64,000 nucleotides of DNA from contig CAZDRX010000006.1 of NCBI GenBank assembly GCA_964508225.1, positions 1-64,000 of the forward strand, given 5' to 3'. Numbering within the stretch: position 1 is the first letter of the stretch; the number at the start of each line of letters is the position of its first letter. The notes under the pieces are model-generated. The model saw only the letters and a list, made by a program, of their open reading frames with translations. It ran no database searches and was not told the DNA's origin. This DNA comes from CAZDRX01 sp964508225. GTDB taxonomy: Bacteria > Patescibacteriota > Gracilibacteria > Peribacterales > Peribacteraceae. This document shows positions 17,122 through 25,745 of this stretch, piece after piece. The position numbers and the translations under genes were made by a program.

Positions 17122-18429
17122 TTATTTCAACTTGCTGCGGAAGCCGGACCGTGACGCCGGACTGGAGGGGGAGGAGTGGTTTTTCCTGATGTCGAGCTCG
17201 CCGGCGCTCTTCGCCTTCACAAAAGAGCCTTCAGGGACGTCCTTTGTCACCATGACCGCGGAGCTGATGAAGCTCGCCCCCCCGATTTTCACCCCCGGGG
17301 CGAAGCAGGTGTGGATCCCCGTGCGGCAGCCGGAACCGAGGATGATACCGAGTTTTGTCCGCCCTGTGCCGACGGCCTTTCCGCCGACAACGGACGTGAT
17401 TTCCCCTTCATCGAGACGCAGGTTCCCCGTCGTCGTACCGGCGCCGAGAGAGATGTTGCTCCCGAGCACGGAGTCCCCGAGGTAGCTGCTGTGCGTCCAG
17501 ACATCATCGCCGAGGACCGAGCGCGCTACTTCGGTGTTGTAGCCGATGACACAGTTCCGGCCGACGGAGCTTCCGCGGACGAGCGCGTTATTCGCGACGA
17601 TGCTGCCTTCGCCGATCGTGCACGGCCCCATCACGGAGGCGTGGGCGAAGACTTTCACATTCGGACCGATCACCACCGCGCCTTCGATCACTGCGGTCTT
17701 GTGAATCTTCGCACTGCGATGGATTTTCGGCTTGCCCGCCTTCGGCAGGAGCTCCTCCAGAACCGCGAGCAGGTGCCATGGATACTTCACGGGCTGCCAG
17801 ATCCCCTCATAGGGAACGGCCTCGTACGGGTGGCGCTTCAGGAGTGTATCGAGTGCGATTTCGTAGCCGTCGTCGCGCGAAGGCTTCACCTTCTTCAGGG
17901 CATCGAGCAGTTCTACTCCCGATGTGTGTACGTGCGCGACGATATTGACGAGATCCGAAGGCTCGGAGCCCGGTTCGGGTTTTTCCACGATGCCCGTGAT
18001 CCGCTTGCCGCGAACGGTGAGATAACCGCCGGGGAAATAGGACTGCACCTTCCGCGCGAGGATGAGCCCGCCGGACTTGAGGGTCTTCGTTCCCTTCAGG
18101 AGATCCTGATACGCCTTCGGGTCGATGAGATCGTTCGCACTCACGATCGTGACCGGACCGTTGCCAGCATGCGGGAGGGACGACAGGAGCGCCCCGCGCA
18201 TCCCGAGATCCAGATTTTCCTGTTCCACGATCTTCAGATCCGGGAAGAGGACCTCCGCCTCGGCGCGGTTGTGCTTGCCTGCGACGAGCAGAATATTTTT
18301 GATGCCACCCAGACGGAGACGGCGTACCTGCTCCTCGATGAGGGTGGTTCCGGCGACCGGAAAGAAGCTCTTCTCTTCCAGAGGCCAGAAGCGGGTGGAT
18401 CGGCCGGCGAAGATCAGGATGGCGAGCAC
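17122..18429 (-). CDS. GlmU-like sugar nucleotidyltransferase with left-handed beta-helix
   Basis: The 435-residue protein combines an N-terminal nucleotidyltransferase domain (signature variant FAGRSTRFWPLEEKS, about residues 6-20, in place of the usual LAAGxGTRM...K) with a C-terminal left-handed beta-helix of hexapeptide repeats (about 245-410). This architecture is that of GlmU-type bifunctional UDP-GlcNAc pyrophosphorylases or related nucleotidyl- and acetyltransferases. It could supply UDP-GlcNAc to MurA and MurG, or an activated sugar for surface glycans. The start is GTG 18429, six nt after a TATACT (18441-18436); earlier in-frame ATGs give a non-homologous leader. Confidence 0.8.
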   Translation of the reverse strand: MLAILIFAGRSTRFWPLEEKSFFPVAGTTLIEEQVRRLRLGGIKNILLVAGKHNRAEAEVLFPDLKIVEQENLDLGMRGALLSSLPHAGNGPVTIVSANDLIDPKAYQDLLKGTKTLKSGGLILARKVQSYFPGGYLTVRGKRITGIVEKPEPGSEPSDLVNIVAHVHTSGVELLDALKKVKPSRDDGYEIALDTLLKRHPYEAVPYEGIWQPVKYPWHLLAVLEELLPKAGKPKIHRSAKIHKTAVIEGAVVIGPNVKVFAHASVMGPCTIGEGSIVANNALVRGSSVGRNCVIGYNTEVARSVLGDDVWTHSSYLGDSVLGSNISLGAGTTTGNLRLDEGEITSVVGGKAVGTGRTKLGIILGSGCRTGIHTCFAPGVKIGGASFISSAVMVTKDVPEGSFVKAKSAGELDIRKNHSSPSSPASRSGFRSKLK

Positions 18430-18475
18430 AGTGTCAGTATACGGGAAACCGTCCACGAGGTACGGACTGCACATT

Positions 18476-19297
18476 CTACCACACAAAGACGATGTCGCCT
18501 TCCTCATCCGTGCGCAGAACGTCGATTCCGAGGCTCTGTAACCTGCGCAGGATCACCGGATTCGGGTGCCCGTAGGGATTCTTCTTCCCGACCGAGATCA
18601 CCGCGGTCTTCGGGTGTACCGCGAGCAGGAATCCCGTCGACGAGCTCGTGACGCTCCCATGATGTGCGATCTTCAGAATATCGGCGCGCAGATCGACGCC
18701 GGCGGCTAGAAGCGTTTTCTCCACGATGCTCTCCTCATCACCGGTGAAGAGGATGCGCTTGCCGCCTTGTTCAAGGCGCAGGACGATCGAGTCGTTGTTC
18801 ACATCCTTATTCATGCCGTGCGGTCGCGGCACGGGTGGCCAGAGGACGGTGAGAACGGCGTCGGCGATCCGGATCGTAGAGTCGGCTTCGACGGCGGTGA
18901 GTTTCACGCCTCTGAGCAGAGCCCCTGAGAGCAGCGCGTGATAGAGGCCGGAATCGAACGGGGTGCCCGCGGTGATGAGAGTCCTCACGCGGTAGCGCCG
19001 CAGCACCTCCGGCAGGCTCACCATGTGGTCGGAATTCGGGTGCGAGAGCAGCACGACGTCGACCGATCGGTCGAAGAACGGCAGGCGGGAACCGAGAGCT
19101 TCCAGCGTCGTCCAGTCCGGACCGCCGTCGATGAGCATCCGCGTCCCGTCCGGAAATGTGAGCAGTGCCGAATCACCCTGTCCGACATCAAGGAACACGG
19201 CCTGCATCCGTCCGTCAGGAAGAAGTGTGCGCTCTCTTGCGGCGAGAAGCGCCAGCATGACGAAAACACCGGTGAGGATTCTCGCGGGCATAGACAT
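18476..19297 (-). CDS. ComEC-like metallo-beta-lactamase-domain protein
   Basis: The 273-residue product has one N-terminal hydrophobic segment (signal or anchor) followed by a metallo-beta-lactamase domain of the ComEC C-terminal type: VFLDVGQGDSALL, LIDGGP, the metal motif SHPNSDH (H86, D90, H91), LKIAHHGS and SVGKKNPYGHP. In ComEC this domain is thought to degrade one DNA strand during uptake. Here it is a stand-alone exported enzyme without the channel domain, so a nuclease or phosphodiesterase acting outside the membrane is plausible. A TAAGCT lies 7 nt before the ATG. Confidence 0.85.
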   Translation of the reverse strand: MSMPARILTGVFVMLALLAARERTLLPDGRMQAVFLDVGQGDSALLTFPDGTRMLIDGGPDWTTLEALGSRLPFFDRSVDVVLLSHPNSDHMVSLPEVLRRYRVRTLITAGTPFDSGLYHALLSGALLRGVKLTAVEADSTIRIADAVLTVLWPPVPRPHGMNKDVNNDSIVLRLEQGGKRILFTGDEESIVEKTLLAAGVDLRADILKIAHHGSVTSSSTGFLLAVHPKTAVISVGKKNPYGHPNPVILRRLQSLGIDVLRTDEEGDIVFVW

Positions 19298-19307
19298 CTG
19301 CTTCAGC

Positions 19308-20600
19308 TTACACCGCTTGCTTGCGACGACGCATGCGGATGCCGGCGGCGGCTCCTGCAGCAGCCAGAACGCCGATCAGACCGAGACCTGTATCCGGAAG
19401 GTTGATAGCGCGTTCGATACCACGCGACTCCTGTCCCTGTCCCGTGCGCGAGGTCACGCGAAGGGCGAAGCTGCCGGGTTTGACGCGACTGTACTGCACA
19501 CTCGTTTCCTGCGGTCCCACCTGCCCGCTCCATGCGTACGCCTGACCGTTCACGGCGGTGTAGAGTCCGTAGTTCTGCGCGTTCGGGGCGCCGTTCCAGC
19601 GTGCGACAATGTCGTACGTTCCGTCCTTGCGCGGGGTGGCATTGATATCGAGGAAGTTCGGATCCATGACATTGCCGAGCATCGGGTTCTGACCGTAGCC
19701 TCCCTGCTGCTGTGCCTGCGGCGGGGGTCCGCCGAGCATCGGGTTCTGTCCGTACGGAATTGCCGGCTGATCCTGCGGCATCTGCGGCTGACCCTGATCC
19801 TGCGGCTGCTCCGGTGTGCCGAAGCCCGGGAACTGCATCGGAGGAGTTGCGGGCGAGGCGTTCGTGCCGTCGCCGGACGGGATCGGCTGGAGAAGTCCGA
19901 ACGTGTAGTTCCTTCCCGGAACCTGCGGATCGGTTGCGAGCAGGATCGTGCCTGCGCTCACCGTGACATGGTGGATGGCGAGTGCGGTGCCGCCGCTGTC
20001 CGTCACGAGGAAGAACGCGGGATCAATCGGTGCATCGATGCTCACATTCTTCGTGAACATCACGAGGACGCCCGTCTGGGAAACCGCACCCACAGCCGTC
20101 ATGTTCATCGGCTCGGCCGTCGTGGTCGGGTTCACGCCCTGCGGCATCGCGTCGGGCTGACCGGAGGCGGCGAGCGGGTCCAGAACCTGCGGATCCTGAG
20201 TCTGCGGAGCGGGAGCAGCAGGTGCTTCCGGTGCCGGCTGGTCCACAGACGTTTCCGTTTCGAATCCTTCACTCTCGTTACCTCCTGCATCTACGGCGAG
20301 CACGCCGAGGAAGATTTTCGGTGAGCCAAGCGGCATCTTCGTGAATGTGTGCACCGTTTCGCCGGCGAGCGTGCGCTCGAAGTCATCGTAGTTGCCCTCA
20401 TTGCCGATGATCGACTCGTGACTGAAGTACACACGGTAGAAGGCGGCACCCAGAACAGGCGTCCACGAGACCGTGAGTTCTCCGTTCTGCACGTTCGCCG
20501 AGACATTCTGAACGTTGGCGGGCATCTCCGCCGCGAAGGCGATCTCCGCCGTCAGGGCGGTCATCGCAAGAATGAGAGTGAGTATTTGTTTTGGTGACAT
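19308..20600 (-). CDS. Surface protein with FN3-like domain and LPDTG C-terminus
   Basis: The 430-residue product has a signal peptide (to about residue 24), a fibronectin type III-like domain (about 28-110), a Pro/Ala-rich linker, a second beta domain (about 170-235), a Pro/Gln-rich region in which YGQNPMLG occurs twice, a further beta domain, and a C-terminal LPDTG followed by a Gly/Ala-rich hydrophobic stretch and RMRRRK. This is the layout of a sortase substrate or a membrane-anchored surface protein. No sortase gene is in the window. The ATG at 20600 is preceded at 6 nt by TAGAAT; a GTG one codon earlier is too close to it. Confidence 0.8.
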   Translation of the reverse strand: MSPKQILTLILAMTALTAEIAFAAEMPANVQNVSANVQNGELTVSWTPVLGAAFYRVYFSHESIIGNEGNYDDFERTLAGETVHTFTKMPLGSPKIFLGVLAVDAGGNESEGFETETSVDQPAPEAPAAPAPQTQDPQVLDPLAASGQPDAMPQGVNPTTTAEPMNMTAVGAVSQTGVLVMFTKNVSIDAPIDPAFFLVTDSGGTALAIHHVTVSAGTILLATDPQVPGRNYTFGLLQPIPSGDGTNASPATPPMQFPGFGTPEQPQDQGQPQMPQDQPAIPYGQNPMLGGPPPQAQQQGGYGQNPMLGNVMDPNFLDINATPRKDGTYDIVARWNGAPNAQNYGLYTAVNGQAYAWSGQVGPQETSVQYSRVKPGSFALRVTSRTGQGQESRGIERAINLPDTGLGLIGVLAAAGAAAGIRMRRRKQAV

Positions 20601-20631
20601 CACACCATTCTAGCACTTTTCCGTCTTTTGA

Positions 20632-21036
20632 TCAATCGCCCGCAACCCCTTTCTTCTTCATCAGACTGCTCTTAAAGACCTCCGGACGGTAGGAAGAGGC
20701 TCGTTCAAGAGGGCAGGGGAGGTCAGCCTCTGTCACTCCGGGGGGGAGTGTTTGGTCGTACCCGAAGAGGAGGAGGTCGGGACGATGCTCCCGTACGGGC
20801 TTCAGAAAGTCCTTTGCATCACCAAGGATGACCGTGATATCGGGAAACGCTTTCTCCAGTGCCGTGACACGCTCGGCATCACTCTCCTGTGGAGCCTTTC
20901 CCTTGATACGCGCCACATTCTCGCCGCGCGCGACGATGACGATGACGCTTCCCCGCTTGCGCGCCTCCTCAAGAAGAAAGCGGTGCCCGGGGTGGAGCAG
21001 ATCGAACGTGCCGAAGACCATGACGCGAGAACGCAT
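20632..21036 (-). CDS. Cytidylyltransferase-family protein
   Basis: The 134-residue protein is a small nucleotidyltransferase of the HxGH family: the motif GTFDLLHPGHRFLL is at about residues 9-22. Relatives are glycerol-3-phosphate cytidylyltransferase and archaeal-type FAD synthetase (RibL); the LFGYDQ string and length are compatible with both, so the substrate is left open. A TAGGCT on the minus strand (21048-21043) lies 6 nt before the ATG. Confidence 0.85.
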   Translation of the reverse strand: MRSRVMVFGTFDLLHPGHRFLLEEARKRGSVIVIVARGENVARIKGKAPQESDAERVTALEKAFPDITVILGDAKDFLKPVREHRPDLLLFGYDQTLPPGVTEADLPCPLERASSYRPEVFKSSLMKKKGVAGD

Positions 21037-21069
21037 GACGTCAGCCTAGAGCGAGAGAGCACCGCAAGG

Positions 21070-23070
21070 CTAGTGTGCCTGCAGGTCGATGACGTAGAGC
21101 TTCTTCTCGTCGAGGACGTACAGACGCGTGTCCTCGGGGTCGACGTACAGATCTTTCAGATGACCCACCTGATCGGAGTCGAGGACGTACTGCTTGAGGT
21201 AGAGCGAGTCGCCGAGATCGCCGTCGTTCGTCGTCACCACGACGCGCTTGGTCTCCGGATCGAGGAAGTAGAAGTTGCCGGTCGGGCCCGACTTGAAGAC
21301 CTTCGAGACACCGTCGAGTGCGCCCGGCGGAAGATTCCGGATGTTGAACGTCTGCTTCTCGCCTCTGAGGAGTTTCGTCACGTCGCGCTCACCTGCCTTG
21401 CCTCCCGAAGCCGAGAGGTCACGCAGGATGTAGACAGGCCCCTGGATCGTCATGTCGATGGCACCGGCGAGATCGCCGTTCACGTTGTACTCGGCTGGCG
21501 GGCTGTAGCGGCTCGCGAGGCGCTCGTACTTGTAGATCTGCTTGCGCTCGGGGGAGAGGACGTAGAGGTAGCGCAGGTACGTCTCGATGTCTGCGCCGGT
21601 GATCCAGCCTGCCGGATCTTCCGTCTTCATCGTCTGCGGCTGACCGTTCACGAGCTCCACCACCGTGTTGCCCGCCATCATGAAGACTTTGCTCTGGAAC
21701 CGTCCGAACGATGTGGCATCGAGAATGAATTCGTCCGAACCGAGACGGTCGGCATTCTCGACCGTGTTCAGTGACACGCTGTAGAGATCCTGACGGTCGT
21801 AGACGAGGAACTCACCGCTCGGTGTGCCGATGAAGCCCTGCGCGAGAACGTCGGACTTCTTTGCGCTCAGGTTCGCCATGACGCGCGGAGGCGTGACGCG
21901 GATGACGCGGTTCATCTCTTCGCGCTTGGACTTGATGCGGTCGAGGAGATCGAGTGCTTCGCTCCGGAACAGTCCGCTCTCATTGTTCATCACCTGCTTG
22001 GCGCGGTCTTCCGCGCGCTGGAGAATCGCGTTCGCACTGTCCGTGTCACCGGCAAGCTCGCGGTTCTCGGCCGTGGAGAGATCGGAGTTGATCTGTTTCA
22101 CGAGGCTTTCCAGATCGCCGCGCGTCTGACTGCGGGAGCTGAGCAGCGTGAGCTGCACGAGCATCCAGATGACGAGGAAGAGCGCCGCCGATCCCGCGAG
22201 GAGGAAAAGGTGCGCCCTGCGCTTGCGGTCCGGATCGTAGAGATCGGAGAGGAACTGGCGGAACTTCTCCGCGATGTTCACGGACTTCTTCGGCTTGCCG
22301 ATCGAGAAACGGAATTTCGAGGTGATACCCGACCAGTCGACACCCTGCACCATCGCGGTCACTTTACCGAGGAGCGCGGAGGATGACCTTCGGCCTGTGC
22401 TGCGGCTGCGCAGCTCCCTGCGTGGAGATGGGCGCTCGCTGCGCTCTTCACTCGCGGAACCGACGACCGCAATGTGCAGCACGCAGGCAACTTCTTTCTC
22501 GGAAGTGAGAGTGGAGATGATCGTCTGTACCGCCGCTTCGCCGCTGCCGTGTACGGATTGCACGAGCTGTGCCGGCGTCATCGACCGGAGCAGTCTCGCC
22601 GTGGAGATGATGAAGTGATCGCGCGGCTGCATCGGTCCGCTCACGATGTGCATGAAGGCTGCCGGCGGTTTGCCGCGTGTGAATTCCGTCACCTGCATCG
22701 CCGAGCCGTCGCGTACCGAGTATGCCTCGGCGCGTCCCACGTGCGAGACGTGAAGCATGCCTTCCTTGTCCAGAAGCCCCACGATGGCGTGCACATCCCT
22801 CACTGCTTCAGAGAGGAGGAAGCCCTTCAGCAAGCCGTTTAACTCCTTGAGCGCGCTCTCCAGACGGTCGTAGCTCTCGCCTTCGCCTTCCAGCACCGCG
22901 TGCTGGAGCACACTGATGCACTCCTCACGGAGGTTGTCGCTGCCCTCGGCGCGTCCCTCGCTGTGGAGGAGGAAGAAGACCCGATCACCCTTCTCTTCAC
23001 CAAGAACAACCGGCACCAGAACGGTGCCCGATGGAGCCTTTGTCTGCCCGGTCCATACCTCTATCTTCAT
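21070..23070 (-). CDS. Membrane protein with PP2C-like N-terminus and propeller-like C-terminus
   Basis: The 666-residue protein has three parts. Residues 1 to about 215 resemble a PP2C phosphatase fold (VHAIVGLLDKEGMLHVSHVGRAEAYSV matches the strand pattern), but the metal-binding aspartates of active PP2C enzymes are not evident. After a basic Ser/Arg-rich linker comes one membrane helix (about 286-306), then a coiled coil (about 315-390) and a long beta-rich region with repeated short strands, suggesting a beta-propeller, placed outside the cell if the N-terminus is inside. It may be a sensor or scaffold. The ATG at 23070 is chosen; a TAGCCT ends 10 nt before it, and longer reading upstream has no homologous character. 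Confidence 0.6.
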   Translation of the reverse strand: MKIEVWTGQTKAPSGTVLVPVVLGEEKGDRVFFLLHSEGRAEGSDNLREECISVLQHAVLEGEGESYDRLESALKELNGLLKGFLLSEAVRDVHAIVGLLDKEGMLHVSHVGRAEAYSVRDGSAMQVTEFTRGKPPAAFMHIVSGPMQPRDHFIISTARLLRSMTPAQLVQSVHGSGEAAVQTIISTLTSEKEVACVLHIAVVGSASEERSERPSPRRELRSRSTGRRSSSALLGKVTAMVQGVDWSGITSKFRFSIGKPKKSVNIAEKFRQFLSDLYDPDRKRRAHLFLLAGSAALFLVIWMLVQLTLLSSRSQTRGDLESLVKQINSDLSTAENRELAGDTDSANAILQRAEDRAKQVMNNESGLFRSEALDLLDRIKSKREEMNRVIRVTPPRVMANLSAKKSDVLAQGFIGTPSGEFLVYDRQDLYSVSLNTVENADRLGSDEFILDATSFGRFQSKVFMMAGNTVVELVNGQPQTMKTEDPAGWITGADIETYLRYLYVLSPERKQIYKYERLASRYSPPAEYNVNGDLAGAIDMTIQGPVYILRDLSASGGKAGERDVTKLLRGEKQTFNIRNLPPGALDGVSKVFKSGPTGNFYFLDPETKRVVVTTNDGDLGDSLYLKQYVLDSDQVGHLKDLYVDPEDTRLYVLDEKKLYVIDLQAH

Positions 23071-23360
23071 ACGGTAGTCGAGGCTACACGGAAGCCCACT
23101 TCGTCGCAAGATTTCGGACGGTCCGCGAAGAGTCGCGGAACCATGATTCGTGCACTCGGCAATCACCGTCCGAGGATGCCTCCCTCGCGCACGCGAGGGG
23201 AAAATGACATCAAAATCAAAATAGTAAAATAAAAATTCATTGAGAATAAGCCAAAAAAACGGTGTCTCGACAACGATGCCCTTGCGTAAGTCCTCATGAG
23301 GGAGTACGATGACGACATGAGAGAACACTCTCTCACGTTTAATTCTTTTCAACACACAGA
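23071..23360. other. Divergent intergenic region
   Basis: These 290 bp separate the minus-strand membrane protein from RNase J. The half near RNase J is AT-rich and contains a small inverted repeat (GAGAG-AACA-CTCTC, near 23310-23325). The other half is GC-rich with no clear open reading frame. Promoters for both flanking genes must lie here, but apart from the TAGCCT at 23086-23081 no well-formed element was found. Confidence 0.4.
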
Positions 23361-25232
23361 ATGAAGTCAGTTCAAGAGTGGGTGAAGAAGGTGGTGACAA
23401 GCGGCCAGCAGCCGCCAGCCAATCAACCGACGCAACCACGAAGTGTCCCGCCTCCGGAGAAGGCCGCCTCACCGCAGGCGCGCCCCCCGAAGGCACCGCA
23501 GTCGCAGCAAGTGAAGGTCCATCAGCCCCAGCCAGCCGCACGCACGGATGCACAATCCTCCGGCGGCAAAGGTCTCCGTCTCTATCCGCTCGGCGGATTC
23601 GAAGAAGTGGGCCGCAACTGTTTCGTCGTGGATGTCGACGGCGATCTCTACATCATCGACCTCGGTCTCCAGTTCCCCGAGGAAGATATGCCGGGTATCG
23701 ATTACCTCATTCCCGACATCTCGGGTCTCCGCGGCAAAGAACACCGTATCAAGGCGGTGATCTTCACGCACGGTCACCTCGACCACATCGGCGCTGTGCA
23801 GCACCTGCTGCCGCAGCTGCGCTTCCCGCCGTGTTACGGTACCAAGCTCACCATGGCGTTCGTGAAGAAGCGTCTCGATGAGGAGAAGCTCACGAGCAAG
23901 GCACGTCTCCACACCGTGGCGTTCGGTACACCGCTCCAGCTCGGACCGGTGAAGATCGAGTTCCTGCGCGTGACGCACTCGATCCCGGACTCCGCCGCGG
24001 TCGCCGTGCACACGCCGTACGGTACGGTTGTCCACACCGGCGACTTCAAATTCGACCTGACCCCGATGAACGAGCCGCCGGCCGACTTCCAGCGTCTCGC
24101 CGAACTCGGTGACGAAGGTGTGCTCGCGATCATCGCGGACTCGACGAACGCGACGAAGCCGGGCAACGCGCTCTCCGAGAAGGCGATCTCGGCAACGTTG
24201 TTCCAGCTCATGCGCGATGCGAAAGGAAGGCTCATCATTTCGACCTTCAGTTCGCTCTTGAATCGCCTCCAGCAGGTGATCGAGCACGCCAAGACCCTCA
24301 ACCGGAAGGTCTTCGTGTCCGGCAGATCGATGGAGACGAACATCGAGATCGCGCAGCAGCTGGGCTACATCGATGTCCCGCGCGGCATGATCCGCAAGGT
24401 CGGCCCCGGCATGGATAAGATCCCCGACCGTGAGGTCGTGATCCTCACGACGGGCAGTCAGGGCGAAGAGCGCGCATCGCTCGCCCGCATGGGTCTCGGC
24501 GTCCACCAGCACGTGCGCATGAAGAAGGGTGATACCGTCATCCTCTCCAGTAACCCCATCCTCGGCAACGAGCGCGCGGTCGCCAAAGTCGTGAACAACC
24601 TGAATCTCCTTGGAGCCAAGGTGCTCACGAATCAGGAGCTCGCGCTCCACACCACGGGTCACGGTTACCAGAACGACATCATGCTCATGCACCGCCTCGT
24701 GCGTGCCAAGCACGTCATTCCGGAGCACGGTGAACCGTACATGCGTTCCGCGCATGGCGACCTCGCCCGCGCGATCGGCTATGCCGACAACCAGATCCAT
24801 CTCCTGGTGAACGGTGAAATCCTTGAGTTCGACGCCGCAGGCGCCGCACGCAAGTCCAAGCACAAGCTGCCGGCCAACGACATCATCATCGACGGCCACA
24901 GTCAGGGCGCCGAGGGCGCGCGCATCATGGACGACCGCAAGATCATGAACGACGCCGGCATCTTCGTCGCCGTCCTCAAGGTCTACGCCGACTCCATGAG
25001 ACTCGTCTCCGATCCGCTCCTGCTCTCCCGTGGATTCGTCTACGGCACCGAGCAGGTGAGCATCAACAAGGACGCTACGGCGGTGATCCGCAAAGCGTAC
25101 GAGGAGACACTCGCCCGCGGCGAGAAAGACATGAAGGCGCTCAAGAAGGATGTCACCGGTGCACTCTTCCGCTTCTTCCGTCACAAGCTCGACCGCGAGC
25201 CGATGGTCATGCCGATCATCATCGAGGTCTAG
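23361..25232 (+). CDS. rnj: Ribonuclease J
   Basis: RNase J is a metallo-beta-lactamase/beta-CASP ribonuclease with endo- and 5'-exonuclease activity in mRNA decay and rRNA maturation. The 623-residue protein has the metal motif HGHLDH (H137, H139, D141, H142), the beta-CASP insert, and a C-terminal domain ending MVMPIIIEV. An N-terminal extension of about 70 residues, rich in Pro, Gln and Lys, precedes the catalytic domain (which starts at LRLYPLGGFEEVGRNC); it is disordered-looking and may bind RNA or partners. The gene is followed by a strong bidirectional terminator. Confidence 0.95.
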   Translation: MKSVQEWVKKVVTSGQQPPANQPTQPRSVPPPEKAASPQARPPKAPQSQQVKVHQPQPAARTDAQSSGGKGLRLYPLGGFEEVGRNCFVVDVDGDLYIIDLGLQFPEEDMPGIDYLIPDISGLRGKEHRIKAVIFTHGHLDHIGAVQHLLPQLRFPPCYGTKLTMAFVKKRLDEEKLTSKARLHTVAFGTPLQLGPVKIEFLRVTHSIPDSAAVAVHTPYGTVVHTGDFKFDLTPMNEPPADFQRLAELGDEGVLAIIADSTNATKPGNALSEKAISATLFQLMRDAKGRLIISTFSSLLNRLQQVIEHAKTLNRKVFVSGRSMETNIEIAQQLGYIDVPRGMIRKVGPGMDKIPDREVVILTTGSQGEERASLARMGLGVHQHVRMKKGDTVILSSNPILGNERAVAKVVNNLNLLGAKVLTNQELALHTTGHGYQNDIMLMHRLVRAKHVIPEHGEPYMRSAHGDLARAIGYADNQIHLLVNGEILEFDAAGAARKSKHKLPANDIIIDGHSQGAEGARIMDDRKIMNDAGIFVAVLKVYADSMRLVSDPLLLSRGFVYGTEQVSINKDATAVIRKAYEETLARGEKDMKALKKDVTGALFRFFRHKLDREPMVMPIIIEV

Positions 25233-25262
25233 CGCTACTCCGATCATTTCCGGAAACAAAAA

Positions 25263-25290
25263 GAGCGGGTACTCCACCCGCTCTTCTTTT
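25263..25290. terminator. Bidirectional rho-independent terminator
   Basis: GAGCGGGT (25263-25270) pairs with ACCCGCTC (25276-25283) around a 5-nt loop. A T-rich tail follows on the plus strand and an A-run precedes it, so it can end both rnj and the convergent Ser-rich protein gene. Confidence 0.85.
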
Positions 25291-25303
25291 GCATATCCGT
25301 TGA

Positions 25304-25630
25304 TTACTGAGCCGAGCTCGCGCTCGAAGACGAAGACGACGTCTCGGAGGAGCTGCTGCTCGAGGAGGACGTAGACGAGCTCATGGAAGACGAGCTGCTG
25401 GAGGACGATACTGGGTCCGTGCTGAACGACTTGTTCCTCGTGCCGCGGCGCGGGCCCCTCTCGAAACCGGAGCGGATGGTCTGGATGATGAGGGAGCGGC
25501 GGCTCATGTGCTTCACTTTCATGAAGCGGTCGACACCCTGATTGCCCGGGACGGTGGTTCTGGCGAAGGCTGACGGGAGGAACGAGGCGCAGGCCGCGAT
25601 GACGGCGCCTGCAGCGATGAATTTTTTCAT
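25304..25630 (-). CDS. Small exported protein with poly-serine tail
   Basis: The 108-residue product has a signal peptide (KKFIAAGAVIAACASFLPSAFA), a basic middle part with FMKVKHMSRRSLIIQ, and a C-terminal tail of about 45 residues made almost entirely of Ser with some Thr and Glu. The tail looks like a flexible spacer or glycosylation target. No family is recognised. The start is fixed by the signal peptide; the leader before it is TTTCCTTCTCTCTTTCGAC, and a good promoter lies at 25663-25691. Confidence 0.7.
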   Translation of the reverse strand: MKKFIAAGAVIAACASFLPSAFARTTVPGNQGVDRFMKVKHMSRRSLIIQTIRSGFERGPRRGTRNKSFSTDPVSSSSSSSSMSSSTSSSSSSSSETSSSSSSASSAQ

Positions 25631-25662
25631 GTCGAAAGAGAGAAGGAAATAATGACACGGGA

Positions 25663-25691
25663 AGTGTACCAAGAACTTGTCAGAACACCAA
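25663..25691 (-). promoter_or_regulatory. Promoter of the poly-serine protein gene
   Basis: On the minus strand TTGGTG (25691-25686), a 17-nt spacer and TACACT (25668-25663) preceded by TGG form a complete promoter with an extended -10. Transcription would begin near 25656, leaving a leader of about 26 nt rich in C and T. Confidence 0.6.
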
Positions 25692-25745
25692 TTCCGGGGC
25701 TTTCCGTTGCTCACGAAGACCTCCTCTGTTTGAATCCTCGTACCC

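Noticed and set aside
17176..18651. 491-codon plus-strand frame opposite the GlmU-like gene
   Set aside because: No motif or start signal; it also spans the gap between two well-supported minus-strand genes.
23469..25658. 729-codon open frame antisense to RNase J
   Set aside because: RNase J is complete and conserved; the antisense frame has no recognisable motif and crosses the bidirectional terminator.
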